Shown in pieces: positions 31,311 through 41,230 of a stretch of 45,198 bases of DNA. The notes beneath the pieces are model-generated. The model was not told the origin of the DNA, ran no database searches, and saw nothing but the letters and a program-made list of their open reading frames with translations. The stretch is from assembly GCA_023511915.1 (NCBI GenBank), contig JAIMAN010000018.1:1-45198 (forward strand), in the 5' to 3' direction. The first letter of the stretch is position 1. Every line of letters starts with the position of its first letter. This DNA is from Armatimonadota bacterium. GTDB lineage: Bacteria; Armatimonadota; Fimbriimonadia; Fimbriimonadales; GBS-DC. The position numbers were made by a program, and so were the translations under genes.

Positions 31311-33584
31311 ATGACGACCTACAGCCGCGCGTCCGAAGTGTGGCGCGAGATGGGACTGACCGACGCCGAGTACGAGCGCATCGTGTCGCTGATGGGGCGC
31401 GAGCCGACCGATGTGGAACTCGGCATGTTCGCCGTGATGTGGTCGGAACACTGCGGCTACAAGTATTCGCGTCCCGTGCTGCGCCTGTTCCGCAAGTATC
31501 GCGAGTCGCTGGAGGGGGCGGGCTTCGAGAACGCGGGCGTCGTGCCGCTGGACGAGCGACTGGGCATCGCCTTCAAGGTCGAAAGCCACAACCACCCGTC
31601 GGCAGTGGAGCCGCATCAGGGCGCAGCGACAGGCGTCGGGGGCATCATCCGCGACATCTTCACGATGGGCGCGCGCCCGATTGCCATCCTCAACTCGCTG
31701 CGCTTCGGATCCCTAAGTGAGCCGCGCAACCGCTACCTGTTCGAGCATGTGGTGGAGGGCATCGCAAGTTATGGCAACTGCATCGGCGTGCCGACCGTCG
31801 CGGGCGAGGTCTACTTCCACCCGTGCTATTCGGGCAACCCGCTGGTGAACGCGATGGCGGTGGGCGTTGTGCCGTTAGACCGCATCGTGTCGGCGCGGGC
31901 AGATGTGCCTGGCAGCGCGGTGATGTATGTCGGCGCAAGCACAGGGCGCGATGGCATCCACGGCGCGACCTTCGCCTCCGAGACCCTCGGCGACGACCAA
32001 GAGGAGAAGCGCCCGAATGTGCAAATCGGCGACCCGTTTATGGAGAAACTGCTGATTGAGGCGACGCTGGAAGCAATCGAAACGGGCGCGGTGCTGGGGA
32101 TGCAAGACATGGGCGCGGCGGGGCTGACCTGCACCACCTGCGAGCCGACCGCCAAATCGGGCACGGGCGTGGAGATTGAGACCAGCCTCGTGCCCACCCG
32201 CGAGGCGAACATGACCCCCTACGAGATTATGCTCTCTGAGTCGCAGGAGCGGATGCTGCTCTATGTGCAGGCGAGGCGTGAGGAGGAGGTCGCACGGGTA
32301 TTCCGCAAGTGGGGGCTGAACGCCGTCGTGATTGGGCGCGTCATCGAAGAGCCTGTCGTGCGCGTGCGCCATCGGGGCGAGGTGGTCGCCGAAGTGCCCC
32401 CCGACTACCTCACCACGCAGTGCCCGACCTACACGCTGCAGGCGGACGAACCCGCGTACCTGCGCGAAGTGCAGCGACTGGAACTCGCGGAAGTGCCCGT
32501 CCCCGACGATATGAACGCCGTGCTGCTCGCGCTGCTGGAATCGCCCACGATTGCCAGCAAGCGCTGGGTGTACGAGCAGTACGACTGGCTGGTCGGCACG
32601 CAGACGATTTTGCCCCCAGGCACGGGCGACGCGGCGGCGTTGCGCATTCGCGGCTCGGAGCGCGGGATTGCCCTCACGATTGACTGCAACGCACGGTATT
32701 GCTACCTGCACCCGTATCGCGGAGGGCAGATTGCGGTGGCGGAGGCGGCGCGCAACCTCGCCTGCGTCGGCGCACAGCCGCGCGCAATCACCGACTGCCT
32801 CAACTTCGGCAACCCGCAACGCCCCGAAATCTACTACCAGTTCGAGCAAGCCGTGCGCGGAATCGCCGACGCGAGCGAGTTTTTCGGGACGCCTGTCGTG
32901 TCGGGGAATGTGAGTTTCTACAACGAGAGCGAGTTCGGCGCGGTCTACCCCACCCCGACGATCGGCATGCTGGGCATTCTGGAGCGTCCCGAAGATGCGG
33001 TCGGAATGGGCTTTCGCGAGGCGGGCGATGTGGCGCTGCTGGTGTGCCCCGCATCCCGTCCCGCCGACGCCGAGCCGCACTTCGGGATTGGCGCGAGCGA
33101 GTATCTGTATGTGCTGCACGGGCTGGAGCGCGGCGCGCCCGACCCTGTGGATTTGGCGGCGGAGCGCGCGCTGCACCGCCTGCTGGTGGAACTGGCGCGT
33201 CGTCGGCTGGTGCGCTCGATGCACGACCTCAGCGAGGGCGGGTTCGCCGTTGCGCTGGCGGAGTGCGCGCTGGTGCATGGCGTCGGCGCGCAGGTAGACC
33301 TCACGGACGCTGCCAACGAGGGCGCGCCGCGCCCCGACGCTGCGCTGTTCGGCGAACGGCAGACGCGCGTGATTCTCTCGGCGTCGCCCCAGCATGTAGA
33401 CGAAATCACCGCGCGGGCGCAGACGCACGGGTTGGCGTGCCATGCAATCGGCGAAACAGGGGGCGACCGCCTGCGCATTCGCTGGAACGGCGCGCTGCTT
33501 ATCGACCTACCGCTGGAGCAGTGCAACGCAGCGTATGAGGGGGCGATTCCGCGCTGGTTCGGGCAGGCGGGCGTCGTTTACTGA
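31311..33584 (+). CDS. purL: Phosphoribosylformylglycinamidine synthase subunit PurL
   Basis: Purine-pathway enzyme (757 aa) that turns FGAR, ATP and glutamine-derived ammonia into FGAM, in complex with PurS and PurQ. It is the small PurL type. Landmarks: SEHCGYKYSRP, KVESHNHPSAVEPHQGAATGVGGIIRD, the metal and ATP site, VGASTGRDGIHGATFAS, QDMGAAGLTCT, and in the second half YRGGQIAVAEAARNLACVGAQPRAITDCLNFGNP and SMHDLSEGGFAVALAE. Domain order and length are normal. purS and purQ are not adjacent, so they must lie elsewhere. Confidence 0.95.
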   Translation: MTTYSRASEVWREMGLTDAEYERIVSLMGREPTDVELGMFAVMWSEHCGYKYSRPVLRLFRKYRESLEGAGFENAGVVPLDERLGIAFKVESHNHPSAVEPHQGAATGVGGIIRDIFTMGARPIAILNSLRFGSLSEPRNRYLFEHVVEGIASYGNCIGVPTVAGEVYFHPCYSGNPLVNAMAVGVVPLDRIVSARADVPGSAVMYVGASTGRDGIHGATFASETLGDDQEEKRPNVQIGDPFMEKLLIEATLEAIETGAVLGMQDMGAAGLTCTTCEPTAKSGTGVEIETSLVPTREANMTPYEIMLSESQERMLLYVQARREEEVARVFRKWGLNAVVIGRVIEEPVVRVRHRGEVVAEVPPDYLTTQCPTYTLQADEPAYLREVQRLELAEVPVPDDMNAVLLALLESPTIASKRWVYEQYDWLVGTQTILPPGTGDAAALRIRGSERGIALTIDCNARYCYLHPYRGGQIAVAEAARNLACVGAQPRAITDCLNFGNPQRPEIYYQFEQAVRGIADASEFFGTPVVSGNVSFYNESEFGAVYPTPTIGMLGILERPEDAVGMGFREAGDVALLVCPASRPADAEPHFGIGASEYLYVLHGLERGAPDPVDLAAERALHRLLVELARRRLVRSMHDLSEGGFAVALAECALVHGVGAQVDLTDAANEGAPRPDAALFGERQTRVILSASPQHVDEITARAQTHGLACHAIGETGGDRLRIRWNGALLIDLPLEQCNAAYEGAIPRWFGQAGVVY

Positions 33585-33586
33585 GG

Positions 33587-33592
33587 TATACT
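33587..33592 (+). promoter_or_regulatory. -10 element (GAGGTATACT) of the antitoxin-like gene
   Basis: TATACT starts 2 bp after the purL stop and ends 7 nt before a GTG start. Confidence 0.6.
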
Positions 33593-33599
33593 GGAATTT

Positions 33600-33854
33600 G
33601 TGGGACGCCTTCGCGTACTGCACGGCAGTCGTGAGCAACTGATGGGCTACCTACGGCGCCATCCCGAAATCGAGCGGCTCAGCCTGCTCATTTCCGAAGG
33701 TGACGATGGGGCTGAGTGCGTGGACACTTCTGGAACGGGGACAACCCGCGTTCGAAACGGCGTTCCCTTATTCCCCGATGTGCCGAACCCAGTGCCTGTG
33801 ACTGTAGAGCTGGTGAACCAGTTGCTCCATGAAGAAGAAACGACAACGGATTGA
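33600..33854 (+). CDS. Small protein upstream of a PIN gene, possible VapB-like antitoxin
   Basis: Protein of 84 aa with GTG start. The N-terminal half (RVLHGSREQLMGYLRRHPEIERLSLLISEGDDGA) is a compact alpha/beta segment, then a Pro-rich part (RNGVPLFPDVPNPVPVTVELVNQLLHEEE). I do not recognise the family as a known antitoxin fold; the assignment rests on the 26-bp overlap with a PIN-domain toxin gene downstream, as is usual in vapBC operons, and on the small size. It seems intact while its partner is truncated. Confidence 0.5.
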   Translation: MGRLRVLHGSREQLMGYLRRHPEIERLSLLISEGDDGAECVDTSGTGTTRVRNGVPLFPDVPNPVPVTVELVNQLLHEEETTTD

Positions 33855-34038
33855 CCTGCCCGATGTGAATGTTCTGGTCGCGCTGTTCGATCCTGCACAT
33901 GTGCACCATGAGGCTGCTCATGCGTGGTTCTCAGAGGCGCGTCATAGAGCTTGGGCAACCTGCCCACTTACACAAAGCGGTTTCTTGCGTGTGGTTACAA
34001 GCCTTGCATATCCGAACAGACGACATACTGTTATATAA
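33829..34038 (+). pseudogene. Truncated PIN-domain (VapC-like) toxin gene
   Basis: Encodes 69 aa where VapC toxins have about 130-145. The N-terminal half of a PIN domain is clear: DLPDVNVLVALFDPAHVHHEAAHAWF (first catalytic Asp in DVNVL) and WATCPLTQSGFLRVVTSLAYPN. The frame then ends in RRHTVI, and the second half with the remaining acidic metal ligands is absent in all three forward frames downstream. The RNase activity is therefore almost certainly lost, leaving the upstream small gene as an orphan. It overlaps that gene by 26 bp. Decay by deletion is more likely than a single frameshift. Confidence 0.75.
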
Positions 34039-34092
34039 CTCTTGATTTTTAGCAACGAGACCTGCAGGACGCAAGTGCGGCAAGTGCGGCGT

Positions 34093-34251
34093 AGCTGCGC
34101 GATATCAGGCTACACATTCAGCATGGGACAGGCGCTACGGTAAAGAATGGACAGCAGAAAGTCTATTGGGTTGAATGCCGATACCGACAGAAACGGTTGG
34201 AGTTGGCATGCGATGCGAAAGCGGGTATCCTATCGGCGGAGGTTGGCGCAT
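34093..34251 (+). pseudogene. Gene debris, possibly a PepSY-type fragment
   Basis: No start codon and no full gene. One frame reads VKNGQQKVYWVECRYRQKRL then ELACDAKAGILSAEV, which has the rhythm of a PepSY segment (a strand with VYWVE, then DA..G.ILS.E). The frame opens after a stop and is cut by the start of the next gene. A short tandem repeat (GCAAGTGCG twice) lies just upstream at about 34071. Base composition is lower in GC than the neighbours. Probably the remains of material between purL and the hydrolase gene; identity is tentative. Confidence 0.3.
34226..34231 (+). promoter_or_regulatory. Possible -10 (GGGTATCCT) of the MBL-fold hydrolase gene
   Basis: TATCCT preceded by GGG, 20 nt before the ATG, with GGAGG between. 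Weak hexamer. Confidence 0.35.
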
Positions 34252-34956
34252 ATGCAAACGCAGATTCAGTGGCTGGGACACTCGACCTTTCTGATCACTT
34301 CGCCGAACGGTAAGCGGATTCTGATTGACCCGTGGGTGCAGGGCAACCCCGCCTGCCCAGAAGACGCCAAGCAGCTACCTGGCGTGGACATTATGCTGAT
34401 TACGCACGGGCACGCCGACCACTGCGCAGACGCCGTGCCGATTGCGAAGACCTATCAGCCGACGGTGGCGTGCATCTACGAGATGTACCTCTACCTCACG
34501 CGGCACGGGGTACAAAAAGTGCAGCCGATGAACAAGGGCGGCAGCGTGGCGATAGACGGCGTCACCGTCACGATGGTGAACGCCTTCCACAGCAGCGGTC
34601 TGGAGGAGGGCGGGCAGGTGGTCTACGCGGGCGAGCCTGCGGGCTATGTGGTGCGCTTGGAGAACGGGCTGACGCTCTATCACGCGGGCGACACCTGCGT
34701 GTTTGGGGATATGCGCATCATCGGCGAGTTGTATCAGCCCGATGTGGCGATGCTGCCGATAGGCGATGTGTTCACGATGGGACCGCGCGAGGCAGCGTAT
34801 GCGATTCGGCTGCTGGGCGTCAAGCGCGTGATTCCGATGCACTGGGGCACTTTCCCGCTGCTGACGGGCACGCCCGATCAGTTGCGCGAGGCGACCCGCG
34901 ACATCGAGGGGCTGGAAATCCTCGCGCTGCGTCCTGGAGAGAGTGTGAGAGTGTAG
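34252..34956 (+). CDS. Metal-dependent hydrolase, metallo-beta-lactamase fold (UPF0173)
   Basis: Protein of 234 aa with the UPF0173 pattern: IQWLGHSTFLI at the start, RILIDPWVQGNP, metal motif THGHADHC (HxHxDH), NAFHSS, YHAGDTCVFGDM with the bridging Asp, and VIPMHWGTFPLLTG with the last His. Members are binuclear metal hydrolases of unknown physiological substrate. The ATG chosen begins the conserved strand and has GGAGG ten bases upstream; a longer frame adds 35 non-homologous residues and is rejected. It is convergent with the PHP gene, 3 bp apart. Confidence 0.92.
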   Translation: MQTQIQWLGHSTFLITSPNGKRILIDPWVQGNPACPEDAKQLPGVDIMLITHGHADHCADAVPIAKTYQPTVACIYEMYLYLTRHGVQKVQPMNKGGSVAIDGVTVTMVNAFHSSGLEEGGQVVYAGEPAGYVVRLENGLTLYHAGDTCVFGDMRIIGELYQPDVAMLPIGDVFTMGPREAAYAIRLLGVKRVIPMHWGTFPLLTGTPDQLREATRDIEGLEILALRPGESVRV

Positions 34957-34959
34957 GCG

Positions 34960-35865
34960 TTATTCCTCCAAACTCGCAGAGGCGGGCACGATTGCGCCTC
35001 CTTCGCGCGTGAGGTAATGCACCTCGCGAACGCCGTTGCGTAGCAGGTGCAGGCGCGCCTCCTCCAGCCCGAAGCCGACCTGCGCGGGGCGGTGGCTGTC
35101 GTCGCCGATGCAGAAGCGCACGCCCATCCGCGCGCCCAACTGCACAATCCAGTCGGCGGGGTAGGGTTGGTCAAGCCCCTTGCGCAGCGCAGAGGTGTTG
35201 ACCTCCACCCGTGCGCCGACTGCACGGATGGCTTCCAGCGCGTGCTCCACTGCTTGGCGCACGCGCGGGGTCGCAACCTGCTCCGCCAGTCCCAACCGCG
35301 TCGCCTTGAGGCGCACCAAGTCCAGATGCCCAATCACTTCGGGGCGCACCGCCTGCGCCATCGCGGCGACCTTGTGATAATACTGCACGGCGACCGACTC
35401 CATCCCGCCGACCCGCGCCATCATGTCCAGAAAACTCTGCTCCGAGTAGCCGTCGATGGAGGCGTCATGCAGGTAATGCACCGACCCGACGATGTAGTCG
35501 AACCCGTAGCGTTCGCGGTAGCCCTGCACCAGCGCGACATAACGGTCTTCGGGCACGACCTCGATCTCGAACCCGCGCAGCACGGTCAAGCGGTCAGCGA
35601 ACTCCTCGGCGAGTTGCGTAATCGTGTGCGCGTAGCGGTCGAAAATCTCTTCCAGCGTCTGCGTCGTCCAGCCCCACTCGACCTCTTTGGGGTACAAAAA
35701 TCGCGCTTCGGCGCGGGGCATATGTTCCGCCACGCCGAAGACCGTGTAGCCTGCGTGGTGCGCGGCTTCGAGAATCTCGCGCAGGCTGCCCTCGGCATGT
35801 TCGCAGAACTCGCCGCTGTGCCCGCCGTGCAGCGAGATTTTCCACGCCGCCTTTGCCGAACCCAT
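34960..35865 (-). CDS. PHP-domain phosphatase, histidinol-phosphatase (HisK)-like
   Basis: Protein of 301 aa with a PHP metal-dependent phosphoesterase fold: SLHGGHSGEFCEHAEGSLREILEAAHHAGYTVFGVAEHMP at the N-terminus (metal His residues and EHMP), FEIEVVPE, DYIVGSVHYL, VIGHLDLVRL, VEVNTSALRKG, and FCIGDDSHRPAQVGFGLEEA. These blocks match HisK/HisJ-type histidinol-phosphate phosphatases, the penultimate step of histidine synthesis; the substrate is inferred, since PHP proteins vary. TACACT ends 9 nt before the ATG. It stands directly after two membrane-associated genes on the same strand but has its own promoter. Confidence 0.82.
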   Translation of the reverse strand: MGSAKAAWKISLHGGHSGEFCEHAEGSLREILEAAHHAGYTVFGVAEHMPRAEARFLYPKEVEWGWTTQTLEEIFDRYAHTITQLAEEFADRLTVLRGFEIEVVPEDRYVALVQGYRERYGFDYIVGSVHYLHDASIDGYSEQSFLDMMARVGGMESVAVQYYHKVAAMAQAVRPEVIGHLDLVRLKATRLGLAEQVATPRVRQAVEHALEAIRAVGARVEVNTSALRKGLDQPYPADWIVQLGARMGVRFCIGDDSHRPAQVGFGLEEARLHLLRNGVREVHYLTREGGAIVPASASLEE

Positions 35866-35874
35866 AGCGGCGTT

Positions 35875-35880
35875 AGTGTA
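35875..35880 (-). promoter_or_regulatory. -10 element (AGGGTACACT) of the PHP gene, leaderless type
   Basis: Minus-strand TACACT, 2 bp past the stop of the upstream gene and ending 9 nt before the ATG: stop, promoter and start within 23 bp. Confidence 0.65.
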
Positions 35881-35882
35881 CC

Positions 35883-36448
35883 CTAATCGTTGCGGAACAG
35901 GCTCCCGACGAACCAGCCGAAGCCAATCGCCAGAAACGGCAGCGTGGACATGAAGTCCATCTGGAAGCGCAGCCAGTCGGCGATGTCGAGCGCGCCCGTC
36001 AGCATCAGTGCGCCGTCGAACAAGCCGCGGAAGCCCACATAGACCAGCGCGAGAATCGCCGCAGGGTTACTCTGCTCGCCGCGCGAGAGTGCCCAGAACA
36101 GCAGCGCGAACAGCCCGTACACGACAAACGCCGCGACGGGGTTGCCCAGCACGCCGTGCAGCAGGGTCAGCGCGAACAGGTCTCGATAGCCCGCGAGGTC
36201 TTCCAAGCGGTCAATCAGGTACGAGTTGGGCAGCCAGACGCCGATGAAAAACAGCGTCGCGATACTGCTCCAGACGCCCCAGTCGGGACGCCACGCGATG
36301 AAGATGAGGTTGAGCAACGCCAGCAGCAGCCCGACGCCGAAAAACCGCTCCAGTTTGGCGGTTAGCGTGTAGCCCGTGTTGACCTCGTAGAGGAACTTGA
36401 CCGACTTTTTCGCCTCTTCCGCCGCTTCGTACAGTGGGTTGTTGTGCA

Positions 36449-36452
<4 letters not shown>
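35883..36452 (-). CDS. Hypothetical multi-pass membrane protein
   Basis: Protein of 189 aa with a cytosolic N-terminus (NNPLYEAAEEAKKSVKFLYEVNTGYTLTAKLERF) and about five membrane helices (VGLLLALLNLIFIAW, SIATLFFIGVWLPNSYL, LTLLHGVLGNPVAAFVVYGLFALLFWAL, AILALVYVGFRGLFDGALML, STLPFLAIGFGWFVGSLF). I do not recognise the family. Its start overlaps the stop of the upstream gene (ATGA), so the two are translationally coupled and probably act together at the membrane. Confidence 0.65.
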
Positions 36453-38676
<2,224 letters not shown>

Positions 38677-38679
38677 GCG

Positions 38680-39087
38680 ATGCGCGAGTTTCTGCTGTCG
38701 ATTGTGAACCCTGAGCGCACGGTGCTGGAGGAGCGCGTGGTGCATGTGCGCCTGCCGGGCAGCGAGGGCTACTTCGGCGTGATGGCGGGGCACATGCCCT
38801 TCTTCGCGCAGTTGCAGTACGGCGTGGGCGAGTACCGCCGCGCGGACGGCGTCACGCGCAAGTTCACCGTGCTGGGCGGCTTCGCGGAGGTGCTGCCCGA
38901 CCGCACGATTGTGCTGGCGGACGGCGCGGAGCTGGCGGACGAGATTGACCCCGACCGCGCCCGCGTCGCCCTGCGCAAAGCACTGGAGGTGCTGAGCCAG
39001 CCCCTCTCGGAAGAGGAGCTGGCGGAGGCAAAGCTCGAGGTGGAACGCGCCAAAGCGCGCCTGCGCGCCCTCGGCGAGCAGGTGTAG
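38680..39087 (+). CDS. atpC: F1Fo ATP synthase subunit epsilon
   Basis: Subunit of 135 aa in the central stalk, which couples rotation to catalysis and can inhibit ATP hydrolysis. N-terminal beta sandwich (FLLSIVNPERTVLEERVVHVRLPGSEGYFGVMAGHMPFFAQL, FTVLGGFAEVLPDRTIVLADGAELADEID) and a C-terminal helical hairpin (PDRARVALRKALEVL, EEELAEAKLEVERAKARLRAL) are both complete. It follows atpD by 3 bp and is convergent with the TPR protein gene 3 bp later, leaving no room for a separate terminator. Confidence 0.95.
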   Translation: MREFLLSIVNPERTVLEERVVHVRLPGSEGYFGVMAGHMPFFAQLQYGVGEYRRADGVTRKFTVLGGFAEVLPDRTIVLADGAELADEIDPDRARVALRKALEVLSQPLSEEELAEAKLEVERAKARLRALGEQV

Positions 39088-39090
39088 CGG

Positions 39091-41169
39091 CTACCGCGAG
39101 CGTCGTGCGAGCATCTGCTCCGCTTCGGCAAGCAGGGCGTCGAGTGTCTGGTCGCGGTAGCCGCGTTCGCGCAGGTCGGTGAGCGCTTGCTTGGCTTCGG
39201 CGGGGCGATTCTGCAAAATGCGCAGGCGCGCCAGCGCGATGCCGTAGGCGACTCGGTCTGGGTCGCGCTGCGCCGCCGCCTGCAGGTGCGCCTCCGCCGA
39301 AGCCAAGTCGCGCTGGTTCATCCAGTGGTGCGCGGCGGCAATCCACTTGCTGGCTTGCTGCAACTCGCGCAGTCCCTGCTCGGCAGCCGTGCCCGCAGGG
39401 TTCGGAATCAGCGCATACGCCGCGCGGAACTCGGCTTCGGCGAGGTCTAACCGCGCCTTGCGTGCATAGAGCAGCCCCAACGCCTGATGCCCATAAAACT
39501 TCGGCGTGCGCCCCAGCACGCGCTCGCGAATAATGCGCTCCGACTCGTCGAATTCGCCCCGCTCGGAGAGCATCACCGCAAGGTTGTTCCAGCCGACGAT
39601 GTTGTGGGGCTCGATTTCGGTCGCTTGACGGAACAGTGCAATCGCCGCGTCGGGGTCGCCCAAGCGCAGCAGCGCGACGCCCTTGTTCACATAGCCCATC
39701 CCGCTGCGCGGGGCGACCTGAATGGCTTTCTCGGCGTACTCCAGCGCTTCGGTGTGGCGTCCCTGCTTGTTATACAGGTCGGACAGGTTGCTATACCCAA
39801 TCGGCGAGCGCGGCGCAGCGACCGTGACCCACTTCCAGAACGATTCGGCGTCGCGCCAGTTGGGGAGGTTGTAAGCCGTGGTCAGCAGCAGTGCGGCGCA
39901 GTAGCCAACCATCGCGCCTTGGATTGCCCGCACGCGCCGCGCCGACGCCCGCCCCAGCAGCCCCACCACAAGCCCCAGCACGATGAGCGCGAGCGGGAAG
40001 GTCAGGAACCGCTCCGCCGTGAAGACGCCAAACGCGAACTCCATCGGGCGCAGGTTCAGCACGGGCAGTAGCCCGACCAGCCCCGCCCCAAGCAGCCAAC
40101 CCACGCGCGGCTGACGACGCGCCATCCACCCAACGCCCGCCACAACAGCAACCGCAATCGCCAACTGCGCCCACGCCCAGCCGTCGCTGAGCAGAATCGG
40201 CAACTCCGAGTGGTGCGCGGGCGTGATGCTGAAAAACGGGAAGACCGCCAGCCCCGTTAGCGTCGCCAGCGTGCGCCCGACCAGTAGCAGGTGCTGGAGC
40301 GGCGTGCCCACGTCTATTTGCAAGTTCTCAGGCGGCGTGGTGAACAGGTAGCCCAGCGCGGCGTAGCGCAGCGCGAAGTAGACGCCCAGCGCAACCGCCA
40401 GCCCCGCATAGAGCGCACGCTCGCGGCGGAGTAAATCCCGCACATACGCCAGCGAGAAACGCCCCCCCCTCCGTGAGGTTCCCCCCACTGCGTGAGGGGA
40501 ACCCAGCGCAGGCGGTTCCCCTTGCGGAGCAGGGGGAACCTTCGAGGAGGGGGGCTTGGCATCCGTCGGATAACCCACCGCCAGTTGCCACAGGAGCATC
40601 ACCAGCGGCAGGGTAAGCGCGACCTCCTTGCACAGCAGGGCGAGCAGGAACGCCGTCGCGACGCCCGCCACACGCGCCGCGCCCTGCAAACGCCCCTCCA
40701 GCCACAACGCCAGCAGCAGAAACAGCGTCGCCAGCAGGTCGTACCGCGACGAGACGAACGCCACGCTCTCCACCAGCGCGGGATGCGCCCCGTACAGCGC
40801 GCCTGCCAACACTCCCTGCCAACGCCCGCCCAGCAGCCGCAGCCCCAACACGCACACCAGCGCGGTGTTCACGAGGTGAATCAGCACATTCGCCGCGTGG
40901 AACGGCGCGGGGTTCGCCTGCCAGACCCAGATTTGCACGAGCAGACTGCTGAGCGCGAGTGGGCGGAAGTAGTTCGGCGAGAAGTCCAGCGGCTGGCGCA
41001 CCGCCTCCAGCCAGCGCGACGGCGACTGGTACTCGATGCGCCCGTAGATGATTTGGTCGTCGTCCCAGACGAACCCGAAGCCGAGCGTCTGGGCGTAGAC
41101 CGCGCCGACCACTATCACGACCGCCAGCACGCCCAGCGCGTGCGCACGCCACAAGCGTTGGAAAAACAC
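39091..41169 (-). CDS. Multi-pass membrane protein with C-terminal TPR repeats (TMTC-like)
   Basis: Protein of 692 aa. About ten membrane helices (residues 10-430) start with an acidic loop WDDDQIIYG and YFRPLALSSLLVQIWVW, the GT-C/PMT-like pattern also found in the TMTC O-mannosyltransferases and in the gene at 6.3 kb. The C-terminal 240 residues are TPR repeats (SPIGYSNLSDLYNKQGRHTEALEYAEKAIQVAP, SGMGYVNKGVALLRLGDPDAAIALFRQATEIEP, HNIVGWNNLAVMLSERGEFDES). Protein glycosylation at the membrane is a reasonable guess. GTG start, with TATACT ending 5 nt upstream. Residues about 205-236 (Pro/Gly/Ser-rich) are encoded by a palindromic repeat inserted in frame in a loop between helices. Confidence 0.8.
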   Translation of the reverse strand: MFFQRLWRAHALGVLAVVIVVGAVYAQTLGFGFVWDDDQIIYGRIEYQSPSRWLEAVRQPLDFSPNYFRPLALSSLLVQIWVWQANPAPFHAANVLIHLVNTALVCVLGLRLLGGRWQGVLAGALYGAHPALVESVAFVSSRYDLLATLFLLLALWLEGRLQGAARVAGVATAFLLALLCKEVALTLPLVMLLWQLAVGYPTDAKPPSSKVPPAPQGEPPALGSPHAVGGTSRRGGRFSLAYVRDLLRRERALYAGLAVALGVYFALRYAALGYLFTTPPENLQIDVGTPLQHLLLVGRTLATLTGLAVFPFFSITPAHHSELPILLSDGWAWAQLAIAVAVVAGVGWMARRQPRVGWLLGAGLVGLLPVLNLRPMEFAFGVFTAERFLTFPLALIVLGLVVGLLGRASARRVRAIQGAMVGYCAALLLTTAYNLPNWRDAESFWKWVTVAAPRSPIGYSNLSDLYNKQGRHTEALEYAEKAIQVAPRSGMGYVNKGVALLRLGDPDAAIALFRQATEIEPHNIVGWNNLAVMLSERGEFDESERIIRERVLGRTPKFYGHQALGLLYARKARLDLAEAEFRAAYALIPNPAGTAAEQGLRELQQASKWIAAAHHWMNQRDLASAEAHLQAAAQRDPDRVAYGIALARLRILQNRPAEAKQALTDLRERGYRDQTLDALLAEAEQMLARRSR
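40461..40555. repeat. Three-armed palindromic element inserted in frame in the TPR gene
   Basis: Outer arms GCCCCCCCCTCC (40461-40472) and GGAGGGGGGC (40546-40555) can pair. Inside are two hairpins with the same stem, GGTTCCCC/GGGGAACC (40477-40503 and 40514-40540). The 95-bp unit folds as a clover-like structure on either strand and keeps the reading frame open, adding about 32 Pro/Gly/Ser-rich residues to a loop. No target-site duplication is obvious. It resembles short palindromic mobile repeats that insert within genes, such as those of Rickettsia. Confidence 0.7.
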
Positions 41170-41174
41170 CCGAT

Positions 41175-41180
41175 AGTATA
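41175..41180 (-). promoter_or_regulatory. -10 element (GTGTATACT) of the TPR protein gene, leaderless type
   Basis: Minus-strand TATACT ends 5 nt before a GTG start. Divergent from the M28 promoter, 25 bp apart. Confidence 0.6.
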
Positions 41181-41205
41181 CACGCTTGCACGCGGCAAGG
41201 TGGGG

Positions 41206-41211
41206 TACACT
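41206..41211 (+). promoter_or_regulatory. -10 element (GGGGTACACT) of the M28 peptidase gene
   Basis: TACACT preceded by GGGG, 19 nt before the ATG, with AGGCGGAG as a possible ribosome site; a short leader is expected. Confidence 0.6.
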
Positions 41212-41230
41212 GTGCGCTTGAGGCGGAGCG

